Below, in pieces: positions 43,554 to 52,948 of a stretch of 64,000 nucleotides of DNA. The DNA lies in contig DATMRF010000028.1 in NCBI GenBank assembly GCA_035566435.1, forward strand, positions 48,972-112,971, read 5' to 3'. Every line of letters starts with the position of its first letter. Position 1 is the stretch's first letter. Below the pieces are notes generated by a model that was not told the origin of the DNA, did no database searches, and was given only the letters and a program-made list of their open reading frames with translations. This stretch comes from DATMRF01 sp035566435. GTDB lineage: Bacteria > Verrucomicrobiota > Verrucomicrobiia > Limisphaerales > UBA8199. A program made the position numbers and the translations under genes.

Positions 43554-44540
43554 ATGCTTAGCCGCGTCGCCGATTCCATTTACTGGATGAGCCGCTATGT
43601 CGAGCGGGCTGAGAACGTCGCCCGGTTCATCGAAGTCAACCTTCAGCTCATGCTCGACGCGCCTTCCGGCCAGGACCAGCAATGGGAACCGCTCGTCAAC
43701 ACGACCGGCGACCATGAGGCGTTCACGAAGCGGTTCGGCGAAGCCACGCAGCAAACTGTGATTCATTTCCTCACCTTTGATGCCGAGAACCCCAATTCCA
43801 TTCTTTCTTGCGTTCGCGCCGCCCGCGAAAATGCCCGCACGGTTCGCGAAATCATCTCCTCGGACATGTGGCTTCAACTCAACAAGTTTTACCTGATGGT
43901 CACCGCCGCTGCTGACAATTCCAGCGCCCTGGCCAATCCCTACGAGTTCTTCACCGAGGTCAAGAATGCCAATCACCTCTTCAATGGCTCTGCTGCCGCA
44001 ACGATGACGCACGGCGAGCCCTGGCACTTCTTCCTCATCGCTCGCATGCTGGAACGCGCCGACAAGACCTCCCGCATCCTCGACGTGAAGTACTTCATTC
44101 TGCTGCGCTCGGTGCAGGATGTCGGCACCCCATTTGACGACATCCAGTGGGCCGCCGTGTTGCGTTCCGCCAGCGCCTTCGAGATGTATCGCAAGCGGCA
44201 TGGGCGCATTTCCCCTAAAAGCGTCGTCGAATTCCTGCTGCTCGATCGGGAATTCCCTCGCGCCGTTCACTACTGCCTCCTCGCAGCGCGCGATGCGCTC
44301 CACGCCATCTCTGGCACCCCGGCGGGCACATTCCGTTATCCTCCCGAGAAATTGCTCGGCCAGCTTTGCTCCGACCTCTCATTCACGAGCGTCGATGAGG
44401 TCATCAATTCCGGCCTTCATGAATACCTCGACAACCTGCAGACCAGAATGAACCAGGTCGCCGGCGGAATCTACGAGACGTTCTTCGCGCTCAAAACGCC
44501 CAAGCCGGCCAAGCGCCCGACGCAGCACCAGACGCAGTGA
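43554..44540 (+). CDS. Alpha-E domain protein (DUF403)
   Basis: This 328-aa, all-helical alpha-E protein has the diagnostic N-terminus MLSRVADSIYWMSRYVERAE, an internal ARENARTVREIISSDMW and a C-terminal FLLLDREFPRAVHYC. The alpha-E domain is a partner of circularly permuted ATP-grasp ligases. It is thought to be structural or to bind the peptide product, but no activity has been shown. It begins nine bases after the ATP-grasp gene and is followed nine bases later by the phosphofructokinase gene. A fused version of the same pair is encoded at 52949-55486. Confidence 0.9.
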   Translation: MLSRVADSIYWMSRYVERAENVARFIEVNLQLMLDAPSGQDQQWEPLVNTTGDHEAFTKRFGEATQQTVIHFLTFDAENPNSILSCVRAARENARTVREIISSDMWLQLNKFYLMVTAAADNSSALANPYEFFTEVKNANHLFNGSAAATMTHGEPWHFFLIARMLERADKTSRILDVKYFILLRSVQDVGTPFDDIQWAAVLRSASAFEMYRKRHGRISPKSVVEFLLLDREFPRAVHYCLLAARDALHAISGTPAGTFRYPPEKLLGQLCSDLSFTSVDEVINSGLHEYLDNLQTRMNQVAGGIYETFFALKTPKPAKRPTQHQTQ

Positions 44541-44549
44541 CTCGCGACC

Positions 44550-45944
44550 ATGAAACGTATTGGCATCCTCACCGCCGGCGGTGACACCCCCGCGCTTAAC
44601 GCCACGATTGCGGGCGCGGTCGTGCGCGCGAATCAGCTCAAGGTTGAGATCATCGGCCTCATCAAGGGGTTCAACTGCCTGTTCAATCCGCGCGTGCCGC
44701 ACGTGCATCTCAACCCTCTGTTCCAGGAGATTCCCGAACTCGATCCCACCAAGGGCGGCACGCTCATCGGGTCCTCCCGCGACTATGTCGATCCCGACGA
44801 CAAGGAGGGTCTCGACGTTATCGAATCGCGATTAAAGAAGCTTGGGATCGAAGGGCTCATCTGCATCGGCGGCGACGGGACCCTGAACGGCCTGCAACCG
44901 ATTGCCGAGCGGCTGCCCGCCGTGCTGGCGCCCAAGACCATTGATAACGATCTGGGCTTGAACTATCCCAGCGAACCGGACGAGTGGGTGCGAGTAAACG
45001 ACGGCGAGGCCAAACGCGGTTACCGCTACAAACAGGTTCCGGCCAGCGAGACTTTCGATCTCGACCAAATCGTCAACTACGCCACGCCCGGCTACACCAC
45101 GGCGGTGTTTGTGTCCGCGGGAGGCGTTGAACGCATCCGCACGACCGCGGAGAGCCACCGGCGCATTGCCATCATCGAAGTGATGGGACGGCACTCGGGT
45201 TACATCGCCCTCGGCACGGCTTACGGCCAGCCGGACATTATCCTGGTTCCCGAGCATCCGCTCAACCTCGAACTGCTCGTCGAGCGGGTGAAACACATTT
45301 ACGACCTCCAAAAAAACGTCGTCATTGTCTGCGGCGAGGGCATCGTGGACGAGCAGGGCCGCGAACTGGGCGCCGAAACCAAATCCACCGACCCCTCGGG
45401 CAACGTGGTGCTCAGCGGCGCCGCGGACGCCTTGCGTTCGAAACTCGTCCAGATGATTGGCGACCGCCATTTTCAGCTTTACCGCCGGGGCGATTCGGCG
45501 AAGGAAGCGATCTTCACGCGCAAAGTCGGCCATACACAACGGGGCGGGCGGCCGATACGGTTTGACCGGTTTTACGCCGGGTTGCTCGGCGCCAAAACCG
45601 TTGAGCTCTTGCTGGAAGGCCGCAACAACGCGATTTCCATCCTCCAATACAGTGCGGACAAGGGCTTCCACGTCGAGGGTTACGACGCAAACCGGTTTCG
45701 GGACCGTTGGGGCCTCATTCATGCGCGGCGGCTGCATCCGGCGCTTTATGATGCGAAATTGATGAAGCCGTCCCGGCTGGGCATTGATTATTTGCTGCCG
45801 ATTTTCACCGGCGCCATCGGCAGCGACGACGCCGAGCACATGCGCCGGACGCTGTTCGACCCCGGCAACCTCGGCCAACCCTATCACTCCATCAACACGG
45901 ATGTGAACAAGCGCATCCGCTTTTTGGAAACGGAGGCGGCGTGA
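44550..45944 (+). CDS. 6-phosphofructokinase, Gly/Lys active-site type
   Basis: This 464-aa PFK-family enzyme phosphorylates fructose 6-phosphate. The N-terminal loop is GILTAGGDTPALNATI, the phosphoryl-donor loop is CIGGDGTLNG, and the substrate motif is APKTIDNDLG with the catalytic Asp. VMGRHSGYIALGTA and HTQRGGRP follow. The donor-selecting positions are Gly in GGDG (ATP enzymes; PPi enzymes have Asp there) and Lys in PKTIDND (PPi enzymes; classic ATP enzymes have Gly). This mixed pattern is known from trypanosomal-type ATP PFKs, so ATP use is more likely but PPi use cannot be excluded. It lies between the alpha-E gene and the 1131-aa putative PEP carboxykinase gene, whose GTG start overlaps its stop by four bases. 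Confidence 0.92.
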   Translation: MKRIGILTAGGDTPALNATIAGAVVRANQLKVEIIGLIKGFNCLFNPRVPHVHLNPLFQEIPELDPTKGGTLIGSSRDYVDPDDKEGLDVIESRLKKLGIEGLICIGGDGTLNGLQPIAERLPAVLAPKTIDNDLGLNYPSEPDEWVRVNDGEAKRGYRYKQVPASETFDLDQIVNYATPGYTTAVFVSAGGVERIRTTAESHRRIAIIEVMGRHSGYIALGTAYGQPDIILVPEHPLNLELLVERVKHIYDLQKNVVIVCGEGIVDEQGRELGAETKSTDPSGNVVLSGAADALRSKLVQMIGDRHFQLYRRGDSAKEAIFTRKVGHTQRGGRPIRFDRFYAGLLGAKTVELLLEGRNNAISILQYSADKGFHVEGYDANRFRDRWGLIHARRLHPALYDAKLMKPSRLGIDYLLPIFTGAIGSDDAEHMRRTLFDPGNLGQPYHSINTDVNKRIRFLETEAA

Positions 45945-48900
45945 ATTCGTCCGCCAGCTTGATTCCCTGCGTCAACGTCAAATTGTCGCTGCTCGGCCTG
46001 CCGCCGGTGGCGACCGACGAGGCCGCGCAACTCAGCGACATAGTCGCTTCGCTCATCGCGCAGTACCGGGAAAAGGAGCGATTGTTGGGCAATCATCTTT
46101 GCCCCGTGGACCAGCGGATACAGACCTTTCTCTACGATTACTTGCAAGAGGTGCCGGTCACGAAGCTGCCATTGCGAACCTTTGTGCTGGACCGTTCCGG
46201 CCTGGCTCGGCTGCTCTCCTTGCCCGTGGACCGTGACGAATTTGCTTCAGGTATTCTTAACTCCTATCGCGTCCAGCAAGGGGTCCTGCACAATCCGCGA
46301 AACGACCGCCGGACCACCCAGGGAATCTTTCATGTCGCTGAAGGCGGGCTCCCGATTCCCGACGATAAGATCGGCGTGCCCAAGGCGGCCTTCGGGAAAA
46401 TGTTGAACCTCGCCTTCACCCCGCCCCGCGACCTGCTGCGCCTGCCGTTCACCGCCACGCAGCCGCAACCGGCGGAATGTTTTGTCTCGCTGTTGATTCG
46501 GCCTACGGTTTCACCCGAGGTGTCCGGATTCTCCCCGTCCAAGACAATGGAGATTCGCCTTTTCGCGCCGGGCAACTTGGTGAGTAACCTGGATTTCATC
46601 GAAAGCATTTTCGGCAACGCCGGCGATCCGGATTTGCCGGAGAATGATGCGGGCCTGGATACGGAACATTGGACCGGCCACACCGGCTGCATCATCCTTG
46701 CGCCGCATCTGACCAAAGTCACAAAAAAAGCCGCCGGCCTGCCGCCCTGGGAGCAGGCGACCGAACGTCAGCGCCGCGACGGCATGTGCTGGAAGGACGA
46801 GTGGGAGTTTTACAACAACGGCAACGCCTTCAAACTCACCTGCCGGGACGAGGCCGGCGTCATCGTCACCATTATTGCCGACAACTATTTCGGCTATTGC
46901 AAAAAAGAGGTCAAAACGCAAATCAGTTACGCGGCGAATTTGTTCGGACTTTGTGAAGAGGAACACGCCGGTGGGGCCCTGGTCTTTTCAAGCTACGATT
47001 TGGGCGAGGAATTCAGCGGCGAGGTCCATGTCAAGCGCATGGGACATTCCTTCGCGGAAGTAACTTCACTCTACCGCGATCTGATGGATTTGAGACCCGA
47101 AGGCTGCGGCGTGGACAAAAAATATCCGGACATCATTTACGTGCCGGAAGACGCGCGGTTCGATTTGCACAGCCAAACCGTTTCCTGGCCGGGCGGCAAA
47201 ACCGAGCGCGCGATCAAGCTCTTGCCGGACAAGACCTACGTCCGGCCTTCCGGATACAAGGTGCGCATGGAAAAGCCCGCCGAGAACCGTTCCTGGCGGC
47301 TCGTCGGCACCGTCGCCGAAGGCGTTCTTTGTCACAAACCCAGCACCGTTTCCGGCGGCGGCAAATCGGAAATCTCCAAACCCATCACCGATGCGGTGCT
47401 CACCGGGCCGGTGTTCGTCGCGGATTTTAGGGGAGATTTCGACCAGGTGGCGGAACTGATTACGCGCGATTACGGCGGGCGTTTCAGCGACCCGGCGCGC
47501 GTTGACCAGCGGGCCATCCTCAGCGCCGAACGTTCCCTCGGCTCGGTCATCAAGCTGCTCACGCCCGATGAACGCGATTTCAGGCCCGAGTACAACGCCT
47601 GGCTGGCGAGTGTTCCACAATATCTCAAGGAACTGGTTTTTGTCGTGAAACGTTACTACAAGCCGGAATGGGCGGGTGCATGGCGCGAGCATTTCAGCGT
47701 GGACATCATCAATGGCACGCCGGCCAATGAGTTGAAATGTGATAATCGCAAGCTGGTCACCACGCACCTGCGCGTCGGCTTTGACACCGACGGCTCCTGG
47801 CGAACCTTCGGGCTGCGCAAGGATTTTTATCCGGCGGTAAAGATTCAATTCGAGGATGACATCACCGCCTCGGTCGTCGTGCCGGCGGGTGCGTTGAATC
47901 ACCTTCCGGATGCGAACGGAAGTGCCGCCTTGAAATTTGTCGCCAATTGTGAGTTGCGCTTGTTTCAGCGGCCCGACGACGCGATTCATCGCGGCTACGA
48001 TAAGCAGACGGAGTCCGACTTCGCGCGCGACGACAACTTTTTCTCCAACTACGAACCGCTCAAGTCCTCCGTCGCCCGGGAACTCATCGAGGATTCCATC
48101 GGTTTTTATCAATTCACCGAGCCGATGCGGGAGTTGATTCGCGGAGTGGCGGCGGGGCGTAAACCCGGCCTGTTCGTGTCGTCGGCGCATCCACGGCTCG
48201 TCGAAGGCAAACCCAGCAAGAACCCGCGTTATCTTCAGATGCGTCCCGACCTTGTCCTCCAGCGGGAATCGTACCTGGCCGAGACGGCCGCGCGCCTGCG
48301 TCGCCGGCTCCCGCTGGGCGAGCCCGTTCACAGCCCGGTTGCTGCCATCCTGCCGGGTCGCCGCAACAATCCCCCCGAGGCTGGCATCCGCTCGCTCGCG
48401 GTGTACAATCCGATCCACTATTTCGAACTGCCGGAGTTGTTCCTGGAGTTTATCTGCAGCATGACCGGCAAATCGCCTTCGACCACCGGCGCGGGGTCGG
48501 AGGGAGCGCTGACCAAGGGCCCTTTCAACGCGCTGCCGCCGATCATCGATCTGAACGGCGCGCTCGTCTCGTGGATTTTGACGGGCCACCACGGGTTTGT
48601 CACCGCCGCCGGCTACATCGGCCCGAAAGTGCGCGTGGACCACGACATCAGCCTGCTCGTGCCTGAGATTTGGTGCCGGATGTCCGCAAAGGAACGCGAC
48701 CCGGAGTTCCTGACGGCGAACCATTATTTGGAAAAGTGTGAGGATTTCGACCACCAGGGGAAGAAGGTTTTGGCCGCCCGGCTCGGCTATCGCATCAACG
48801 CGAGGTTCGTGCATGCGTTTTTCGGCCGCATGTTCAACCATCCGCAAGCCCTCTTTACCGAGGAAATGCTGCGGCCGGAATTGCAGGACCTGGAGCTCTT

Positions 48901-49336
48901 TGTGGACGGCATGGACAACATCGTGGCGACGCAAAGGCGCGTTGCCCAAATGTATTTTGACGATGGCAGCGTCAAATGGGCCTGCCCGCCGTTGCAGGCG
49001 CTGCTGCACATCATGCTCAAAGACCAATGGGAGGGCAAAGGCCTCGAACATCGCGAATTCCGGAAGCTATTCACGCGCGACGAACTCCTCGCCAGCGGCT
49101 GGTATGCGGCGCGGCTGGCGGCGAAACATACAGTGGACCGGCAACTTTGGCGGCGTCACGTCGATTACCTTGGTAATTTTATGAAGCGGACGAGCTACGC
49201 GGACGAAGCCGTGCGACTTGGCATCGCCGACCGCTTGGGCCACGCCCGGACAACCCTGCAGGAAACGGAGGCGCCGGCCTATCCGGAGAAATTGCGCGGC
49301 ACGCTGGGCGCGGAACCAATTGAAGCGTATTTGTAA
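45941..49336 (+). CDS. Candidate PPi-type phosphoenolpyruvate carboxykinase
   Basis: This 1131-aa soluble protein has no signal peptide. It begins at GTG 45941 within the overlapping pfk stop (GTGA). I propose it is a PPi-dependent PEP carboxykinase. The length fits the unusual 1100-1200-aa size of this family. The segment ADNYFGYCKKEVKTQISYAA and EEEHAGGALVFSSYDLGEE match my recollection of conserved blocks there. The immediate coupling to a PFK gene also suits a central-carbon enzyme. PPi-PEPCK interconverts PEP, CO2 and phosphate with oxaloacetate and PPi. It shows no classic Walker loop of GTP/ATP PEPCK. The call rests on size, remembered motifs and context; otherwise it is an uncharacterised large protein. 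Confidence 0.55.
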   Translation: MNSSASLIPCVNVKLSLLGLPPVATDEAAQLSDIVASLIAQYREKERLLGNHLCPVDQRIQTFLYDYLQEVPVTKLPLRTFVLDRSGLARLLSLPVDRDEFASGILNSYRVQQGVLHNPRNDRRTTQGIFHVAEGGLPIPDDKIGVPKAAFGKMLNLAFTPPRDLLRLPFTATQPQPAECFVSLLIRPTVSPEVSGFSPSKTMEIRLFAPGNLVSNLDFIESIFGNAGDPDLPENDAGLDTEHWTGHTGCIILAPHLTKVTKKAAGLPPWEQATERQRRDGMCWKDEWEFYNNGNAFKLTCRDEAGVIVTIIADNYFGYCKKEVKTQISYAANLFGLCEEEHAGGALVFSSYDLGEEFSGEVHVKRMGHSFAEVTSLYRDLMDLRPEGCGVDKKYPDIIYVPEDARFDLHSQTVSWPGGKTERAIKLLPDKTYVRPSGYKVRMEKPAENRSWRLVGTVAEGVLCHKPSTVSGGGKSEISKPITDAVLTGPVFVADFRGDFDQVAELITRDYGGRFSDPARVDQRAILSAERSLGSVIKLLTPDERDFRPEYNAWLASVPQYLKELVFVVKRYYKPEWAGAWREHFSVDIINGTPANELKCDNRKLVTTHLRVGFDTDGSWRTFGLRKDFYPAVKIQFEDDITASVVVPAGALNHLPDANGSAALKFVANCELRLFQRPDDAIHRGYDKQTESDFARDDNFFSNYEPLKSSVARELIEDSIGFYQFTEPMRELIRGVAAGRKPGLFVSSAHPRLVEGKPSKNPRYLQMRPDLVLQRESYLAETAARLRRRLPLGEPVHSPVAAILPGRRNNPPEAGIRSLAVYNPIHYFELPELFLEFICSMTGKSPSTTGAGSEGALTKGPFNALPPIIDLNGALVSWILTGHHGFVTAAGYIGPKVRVDHDISLLVPEIWCRMSAKERDPEFLTANHYLEKCEDFDHQGKKVLAARLGYRINARFVHAFFGRMFNHPQALFTEEMLRPELQDLELFVDGMDNIVATQRRVAQMYFDDGSVKWACPPLQALLHIMLKDQWEGKGLEHREFRKLFTRDELLASGWYAARLAAKHTVDRQLWRRHVDYLGNFMKRTSYADEAVRLGIADRLGHARTTLQETEAPAYPEKLRGTLGAEPIEAYL

Positions 49337-49338
49337 CC

Positions 49339-52300
49339 ATGGCCATCCACGTCGCAGTTTACCACAAGACGCATTACACCTACGACAAGCCGGTCGGGCA
49401 TGGCCCGCACGTCGTACGGCTGCGCCCTGCGCCGCATTGCCGGGCAAAGATTCTCAGCTACTCGCAGCGCATCAACGGGGGCGAACACTTCATCAACTGG
49501 CAGCAGGACCCGTTCTCGAACTGGAACGCACGACTTGTTTTCCAGGAAAAGATGAAGGAATTCTGCGTGGAGGTAGAATTGATCGCGGAAATGGCGGTAT
49601 TCAACCCGTTCGACTTCTTTCTCGAAGACAGTGCGACGAACTTCCCCTTCAGCTATGAGCCGTCGTTGAAGAAGGACCTCGCGCCGTTTCTCGAACCTTG
49701 CCCGCTTACACCGAGGCTCGCCCGCTACTTTGAGGCCGCGAAGCGTGACCTCCTGGGCATGAATGGAGGCAGTCAGAGGCCCCTCCCGGCGGCGGCTGCG
49801 AAGCAGGGACCGCTCCGCACCAATGATTTCCTTGTCGCGCTCAATCAACGGGTTCAGCGGGATGTTAAATACCTGATCCGGCTCGAACCCGGCGTGCAGT
49901 CGCCTGAGGAGACGCTGACCAGGCTTAGCGGTTCGTGCCGCGACTCAGGGTGGTTGCTCGTCCAGTTGCTGCGCCATTTTGGTTTGGCCGCGCGTTTCGT
50001 CAGCGGTTACCTCGTCCAGCTTGCGCCCGACGTGAAGTCGCTCGACGGCCCGAGCGGCACCGAGATTGACTTTACCGACCTGCACGCGTGGTGCGAAGTG
50101 TATCTGCCCGGCGCCGGCTGGATCGGCCTCGACCCAACCAGCGGTCTCCTCGCGGGCGAGGGGCATATCCCCCTTTCCTGCACACCGGAGCCGAGCACCG
50201 CCGCGCCCGTCAGCGGCGCGATTGACAAATGCGAATCGAAGCTTCATCACGAGATGAAGGCCACGCGCATTTATGAATCGCCGCGCGTTACCAAACCCTA
50301 CACCGAGGAGCAATGGGCGAAGATCGAAAGGCTCGGCCATGCCATTGACATTGACCTGAACCAGCACGACGTGCGTCTCACGATGGGCGGTGAGCCGACC
50401 TTCATCTCCATCGACGACCCGGATGGCCCGGAGTGGAATTTCACCGCCATCTCGCACAAGAAACGCGTCCTCTCCGGTGAACTCATCAGGCGCCTGCGAG
50501 GCAAGTTCGCGCCCGGCGCGCTGCTCCATTACGGGCAGGGCAAGTGGTATCCTGGCGAACCACTGCCGCGCTGGGCCCTGGCGGCTTATTGGCGCAAGGA
50601 CGGCGTGCCGATCTGGAACGACGATTCGCTGCTCGCCGACGAATCAAAGGATTACGGCTTCGGTGCGAAGGAGAGCCTTGCGCTGGCCACGCGCATCGCC
50701 CGGGTCATCGGCGTGGCTCCGGAGTATCTCCTGCCGGCTTATGAGGACGCGTTCCACTACACCTGGAAAGAGCGCCGGTTGCCGTCAAACGTCACTCCGG
50801 AGAAATCCAACCTCAAGGACAAACTCGAGCGCGACCGAATCGCGCGCATTTTCCAGCAGGGCCTCGGGGAGGTCGTTGGTTATGCGCTTCCCATCCGGCG
50901 CGCCGCGCAGGCCGAACCGGCCGGCTGGATTTCAGGCCCGTGGTTCCTGCGGGACGCCGATACGCTCTGGCTCATCCCCGGCGATTCGGCGATGGGGCTG
51001 CGCCTGCCGCTTGATTCGATCCCGTGGGTCTCCGAGCGCGACTATCCGTGGCCGTGGCAGCAGGACCCGACCCAAAGGCTGCCGGCTTTGCCGAAGGAAT
51101 TCCCGAGGCAGCGGTTTCTTCGTGGCAGCACCGCCGCGTCACCCCGGCCTTTGCTTCAAGGGAAAGGGGCGAACGTTTCCCCCGCTCCGCGCGAGCCCGT
51201 CGCGACCCATTCTCCAAGCGAAGGACTAAGTTCCCCACGTTCCCCTTCCGAGGCGGAGAGGGCCGATGTCAGGGGAACCGAATCGTCCGACGAACCCGCT
51301 CGCAAACCCTCCCTGCACGAATCCGCTCCCTGGATAGTCCGAACCGCGTTGTGCGTCGAACCGCGCGACGGCCGCTTGCATGTCTTCATGCCGCCGGTCG
51401 CCACAACAGAGGATTATTTGGACCTGGTGGCAGGAGTCGAAACCGCGGCCAGGGAACTCGGCCTGCCGGTCATCATCGAAGGTGACACTCCACCGAAGGA
51501 CCCGCGCTTGAACAAGCTCGCGGTCACGCCCGACCCCGGAGTCATCGAAGTGAACCTGCACCCGAGCAGCTCGTGGGACGAATTGGTGGAGCGCACCTCC
51601 GTGCTCTACGAAGAGGCGCGCCAGACACGGCTCGGCACGGAGAAGTTTATGCTGGACGGCCGCCACACCGGCACCGGTGGCGGCAACCATATCATCATTG
51701 GCGGAGCGACCCCTCAGGATTCGCCGGTGCTGCGCCGGCCTGACTTGCTCCGCTCGCTGCTTGCCTACTGGCAGAACCATCCTTCGCTCAGTTGGCTCTT
51801 TAGCGGCCTCTTCATCGGCCCCACTTCCCAGGCGCCGCGCATCGATGAAGCCCGCCACGATTCGCTTTACGAACTCGAAGTCGCCTTCAAGGAACTTGAC
51901 CGTCAGCTCGGGAACGTCGGAGCATCGGAGCTTCCAAGCCTCGACCCACGCTCCCACGCTCCACGCTCTGACGCGCCCACGCCCCCACCCTGGTTGGTGG
52001 ACCGTCTGTTCCGCAACCTGCTCATCGACGCCAGCGGAAACACGCATCGCGCCGAGTTCAGCATCGACAAGCTTTTCGCTCCCGAGAGCGCCGGAAACCG
52101 CCTGGGCCTGGTCGAGATGCGCGCCTTCGAGATGCCGCCCCACTCCCGGATGAGCCTCGCCCAACATCTCCTGCTGCGCGGCCTCGTCAGCAAGTTCTGG
52201 CGCGAGCCTTATCGGAATGGCCTCGTGCGCTGGGGCACGGACATCCACGACCGCTGGATGCTCCCGCACTTCTGCGAAACGGACTTTAAGGACGTCGTGC

Positions 52301-52905
52301 GGGATTTGCGCGACGCCGGGTATCCGTTCGAATTCGACTGGTTCGCGCCGCACTTTGAATTCCGTTTCCCGCGTATCGGTGACTTCGCCCAACGCGACAT
52401 TGAGGTCGAGCTCCGCACGGCTCTCGAACCCTGGCACGTCCTCGGGGAAGAACCCGGTGGCGGTGGCACCGTGCGCTACGTCGATAGTTCGCTGGAACGC
52501 CTCCAGGTTAAAGCCCGCGGCCTGATTGGCGACCGCTTCGCGCTCGCGGTCAATGGCCACCGCATTCCGCTGCACCCGACCGGCACCAATGGCGAAGACG
52601 TCGCCGGCGTGCGTTACCGTGCGTGGCAACCTCCCGAGTGCCTGCACCCGACCATTGGTGTTGATACGCCGCTCACGTTCGATCTCTACGACACCTGGTC
52701 CAAACGCAGCCTCGGCGGTTGCGCTTACCACGTTGCCCATCCAGGCGGTCTCGGTTACACCACCTTCCCGGTCAACGCGTACGAAGCCGAGTCGCGCCGT
52801 CTCTCGCGTTTCTTCGTGCAGAACGCGACCCAGGGGAGATTCATTCCGCCGCCGGAAGTGGCGAACCGGGACCTCCCCTTCACACTGGATTTGAGATTGG
52901 CGTGA
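49339..52905 (+). CDS. Transglutaminase family protein with DUF2126 domain
   Basis: This 1188-aa two-part protein has an N-terminal bacterial transglutaminase-like region (about 1-290) with YHKTHYTYDKPVGHGPHVVRL at the start, catalytic Cys in LSGSCRDSGWLL, His in DLHAWCEVYLPG and Asp in GLDPTSG. The remaining 900 residues are the DUF2126 domain, with TMGGEPTFISIDD, PYLLPAYEDAFHY-like and DGRHTGTGGGNHII motifs. This fusion is a constant companion of the ATP-grasp/alpha-E genes. Three stretches look inserted: about 140-160, 598-669 (CTTCCGAGG/AGGGAAAGGG-type repeats, nt 51130-51345) and 861-882 (CCACGCTCCACGCTCTGACG, nt 51922-51985). The protein starts two bases after the previous gene. Its predicted role is to make or trim the ligase product. 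Confidence 0.9.
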   Translation: MAIHVAVYHKTHYTYDKPVGHGPHVVRLRPAPHCRAKILSYSQRINGGEHFINWQQDPFSNWNARLVFQEKMKEFCVEVELIAEMAVFNPFDFFLEDSATNFPFSYEPSLKKDLAPFLEPCPLTPRLARYFEAAKRDLLGMNGGSQRPLPAAAAKQGPLRTNDFLVALNQRVQRDVKYLIRLEPGVQSPEETLTRLSGSCRDSGWLLVQLLRHFGLAARFVSGYLVQLAPDVKSLDGPSGTEIDFTDLHAWCEVYLPGAGWIGLDPTSGLLAGEGHIPLSCTPEPSTAAPVSGAIDKCESKLHHEMKATRIYESPRVTKPYTEEQWAKIERLGHAIDIDLNQHDVRLTMGGEPTFISIDDPDGPEWNFTAISHKKRVLSGELIRRLRGKFAPGALLHYGQGKWYPGEPLPRWALAAYWRKDGVPIWNDDSLLADESKDYGFGAKESLALATRIARVIGVAPEYLLPAYEDAFHYTWKERRLPSNVTPEKSNLKDKLERDRIARIFQQGLGEVVGYALPIRRAAQAEPAGWISGPWFLRDADTLWLIPGDSAMGLRLPLDSIPWVSERDYPWPWQQDPTQRLPALPKEFPRQRFLRGSTAASPRPLLQGKGANVSPAPREPVATHSPSEGLSSPRSPSEAERADVRGTESSDEPARKPSLHESAPWIVRTALCVEPRDGRLHVFMPPVATTEDYLDLVAGVETAARELGLPVIIEGDTPPKDPRLNKLAVTPDPGVIEVNLHPSSSWDELVERTSVLYEEARQTRLGTEKFMLDGRHTGTGGGNHIIIGGATPQDSPVLRRPDLLRSLLAYWQNHPSLSWLFSGLFIGPTSQAPRIDEARHDSLYELEVAFKELDRQLGNVGASELPSLDPRSHAPRSDAPTPPPWLVDRLFRNLLIDASGNTHRAEFSIDKLFAPESAGNRLGLVEMRAFEMPPHSRMSLAQHLLLRGLVSKFWREPYRNGLVRWGTDIHDRWMLPHFCETDFKDVVRDLRDAGYPFEFDWFAPHFEFRFPRIGDFAQRDIEVELRTALEPWHVLGEEPGGGGTVRYVDSSLERLQVKARGLIGDRFALAVNGHRIPLHPTGTNGEDVAGVRYRAWQPPECLHPTIGVDTPLTFDLYDTWSKRSLGGCAYHVAHPGGLGYTTFPVNAYEAESRRLSRFFVQNATQGRFIPPPEVANRDLPFTLDLRLA

Positions 52906-52948
52906 TTGCGCGCCCCATTGGAATTGAGGTAGTGTTGACCGTCGTCCC

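Noticed and set aside
47066..49051. 661-codon minus-strand frame
   Set aside because: Antisense of the 1131-aa gene in a GC-rich region, with no family motifs and no ribosome site.
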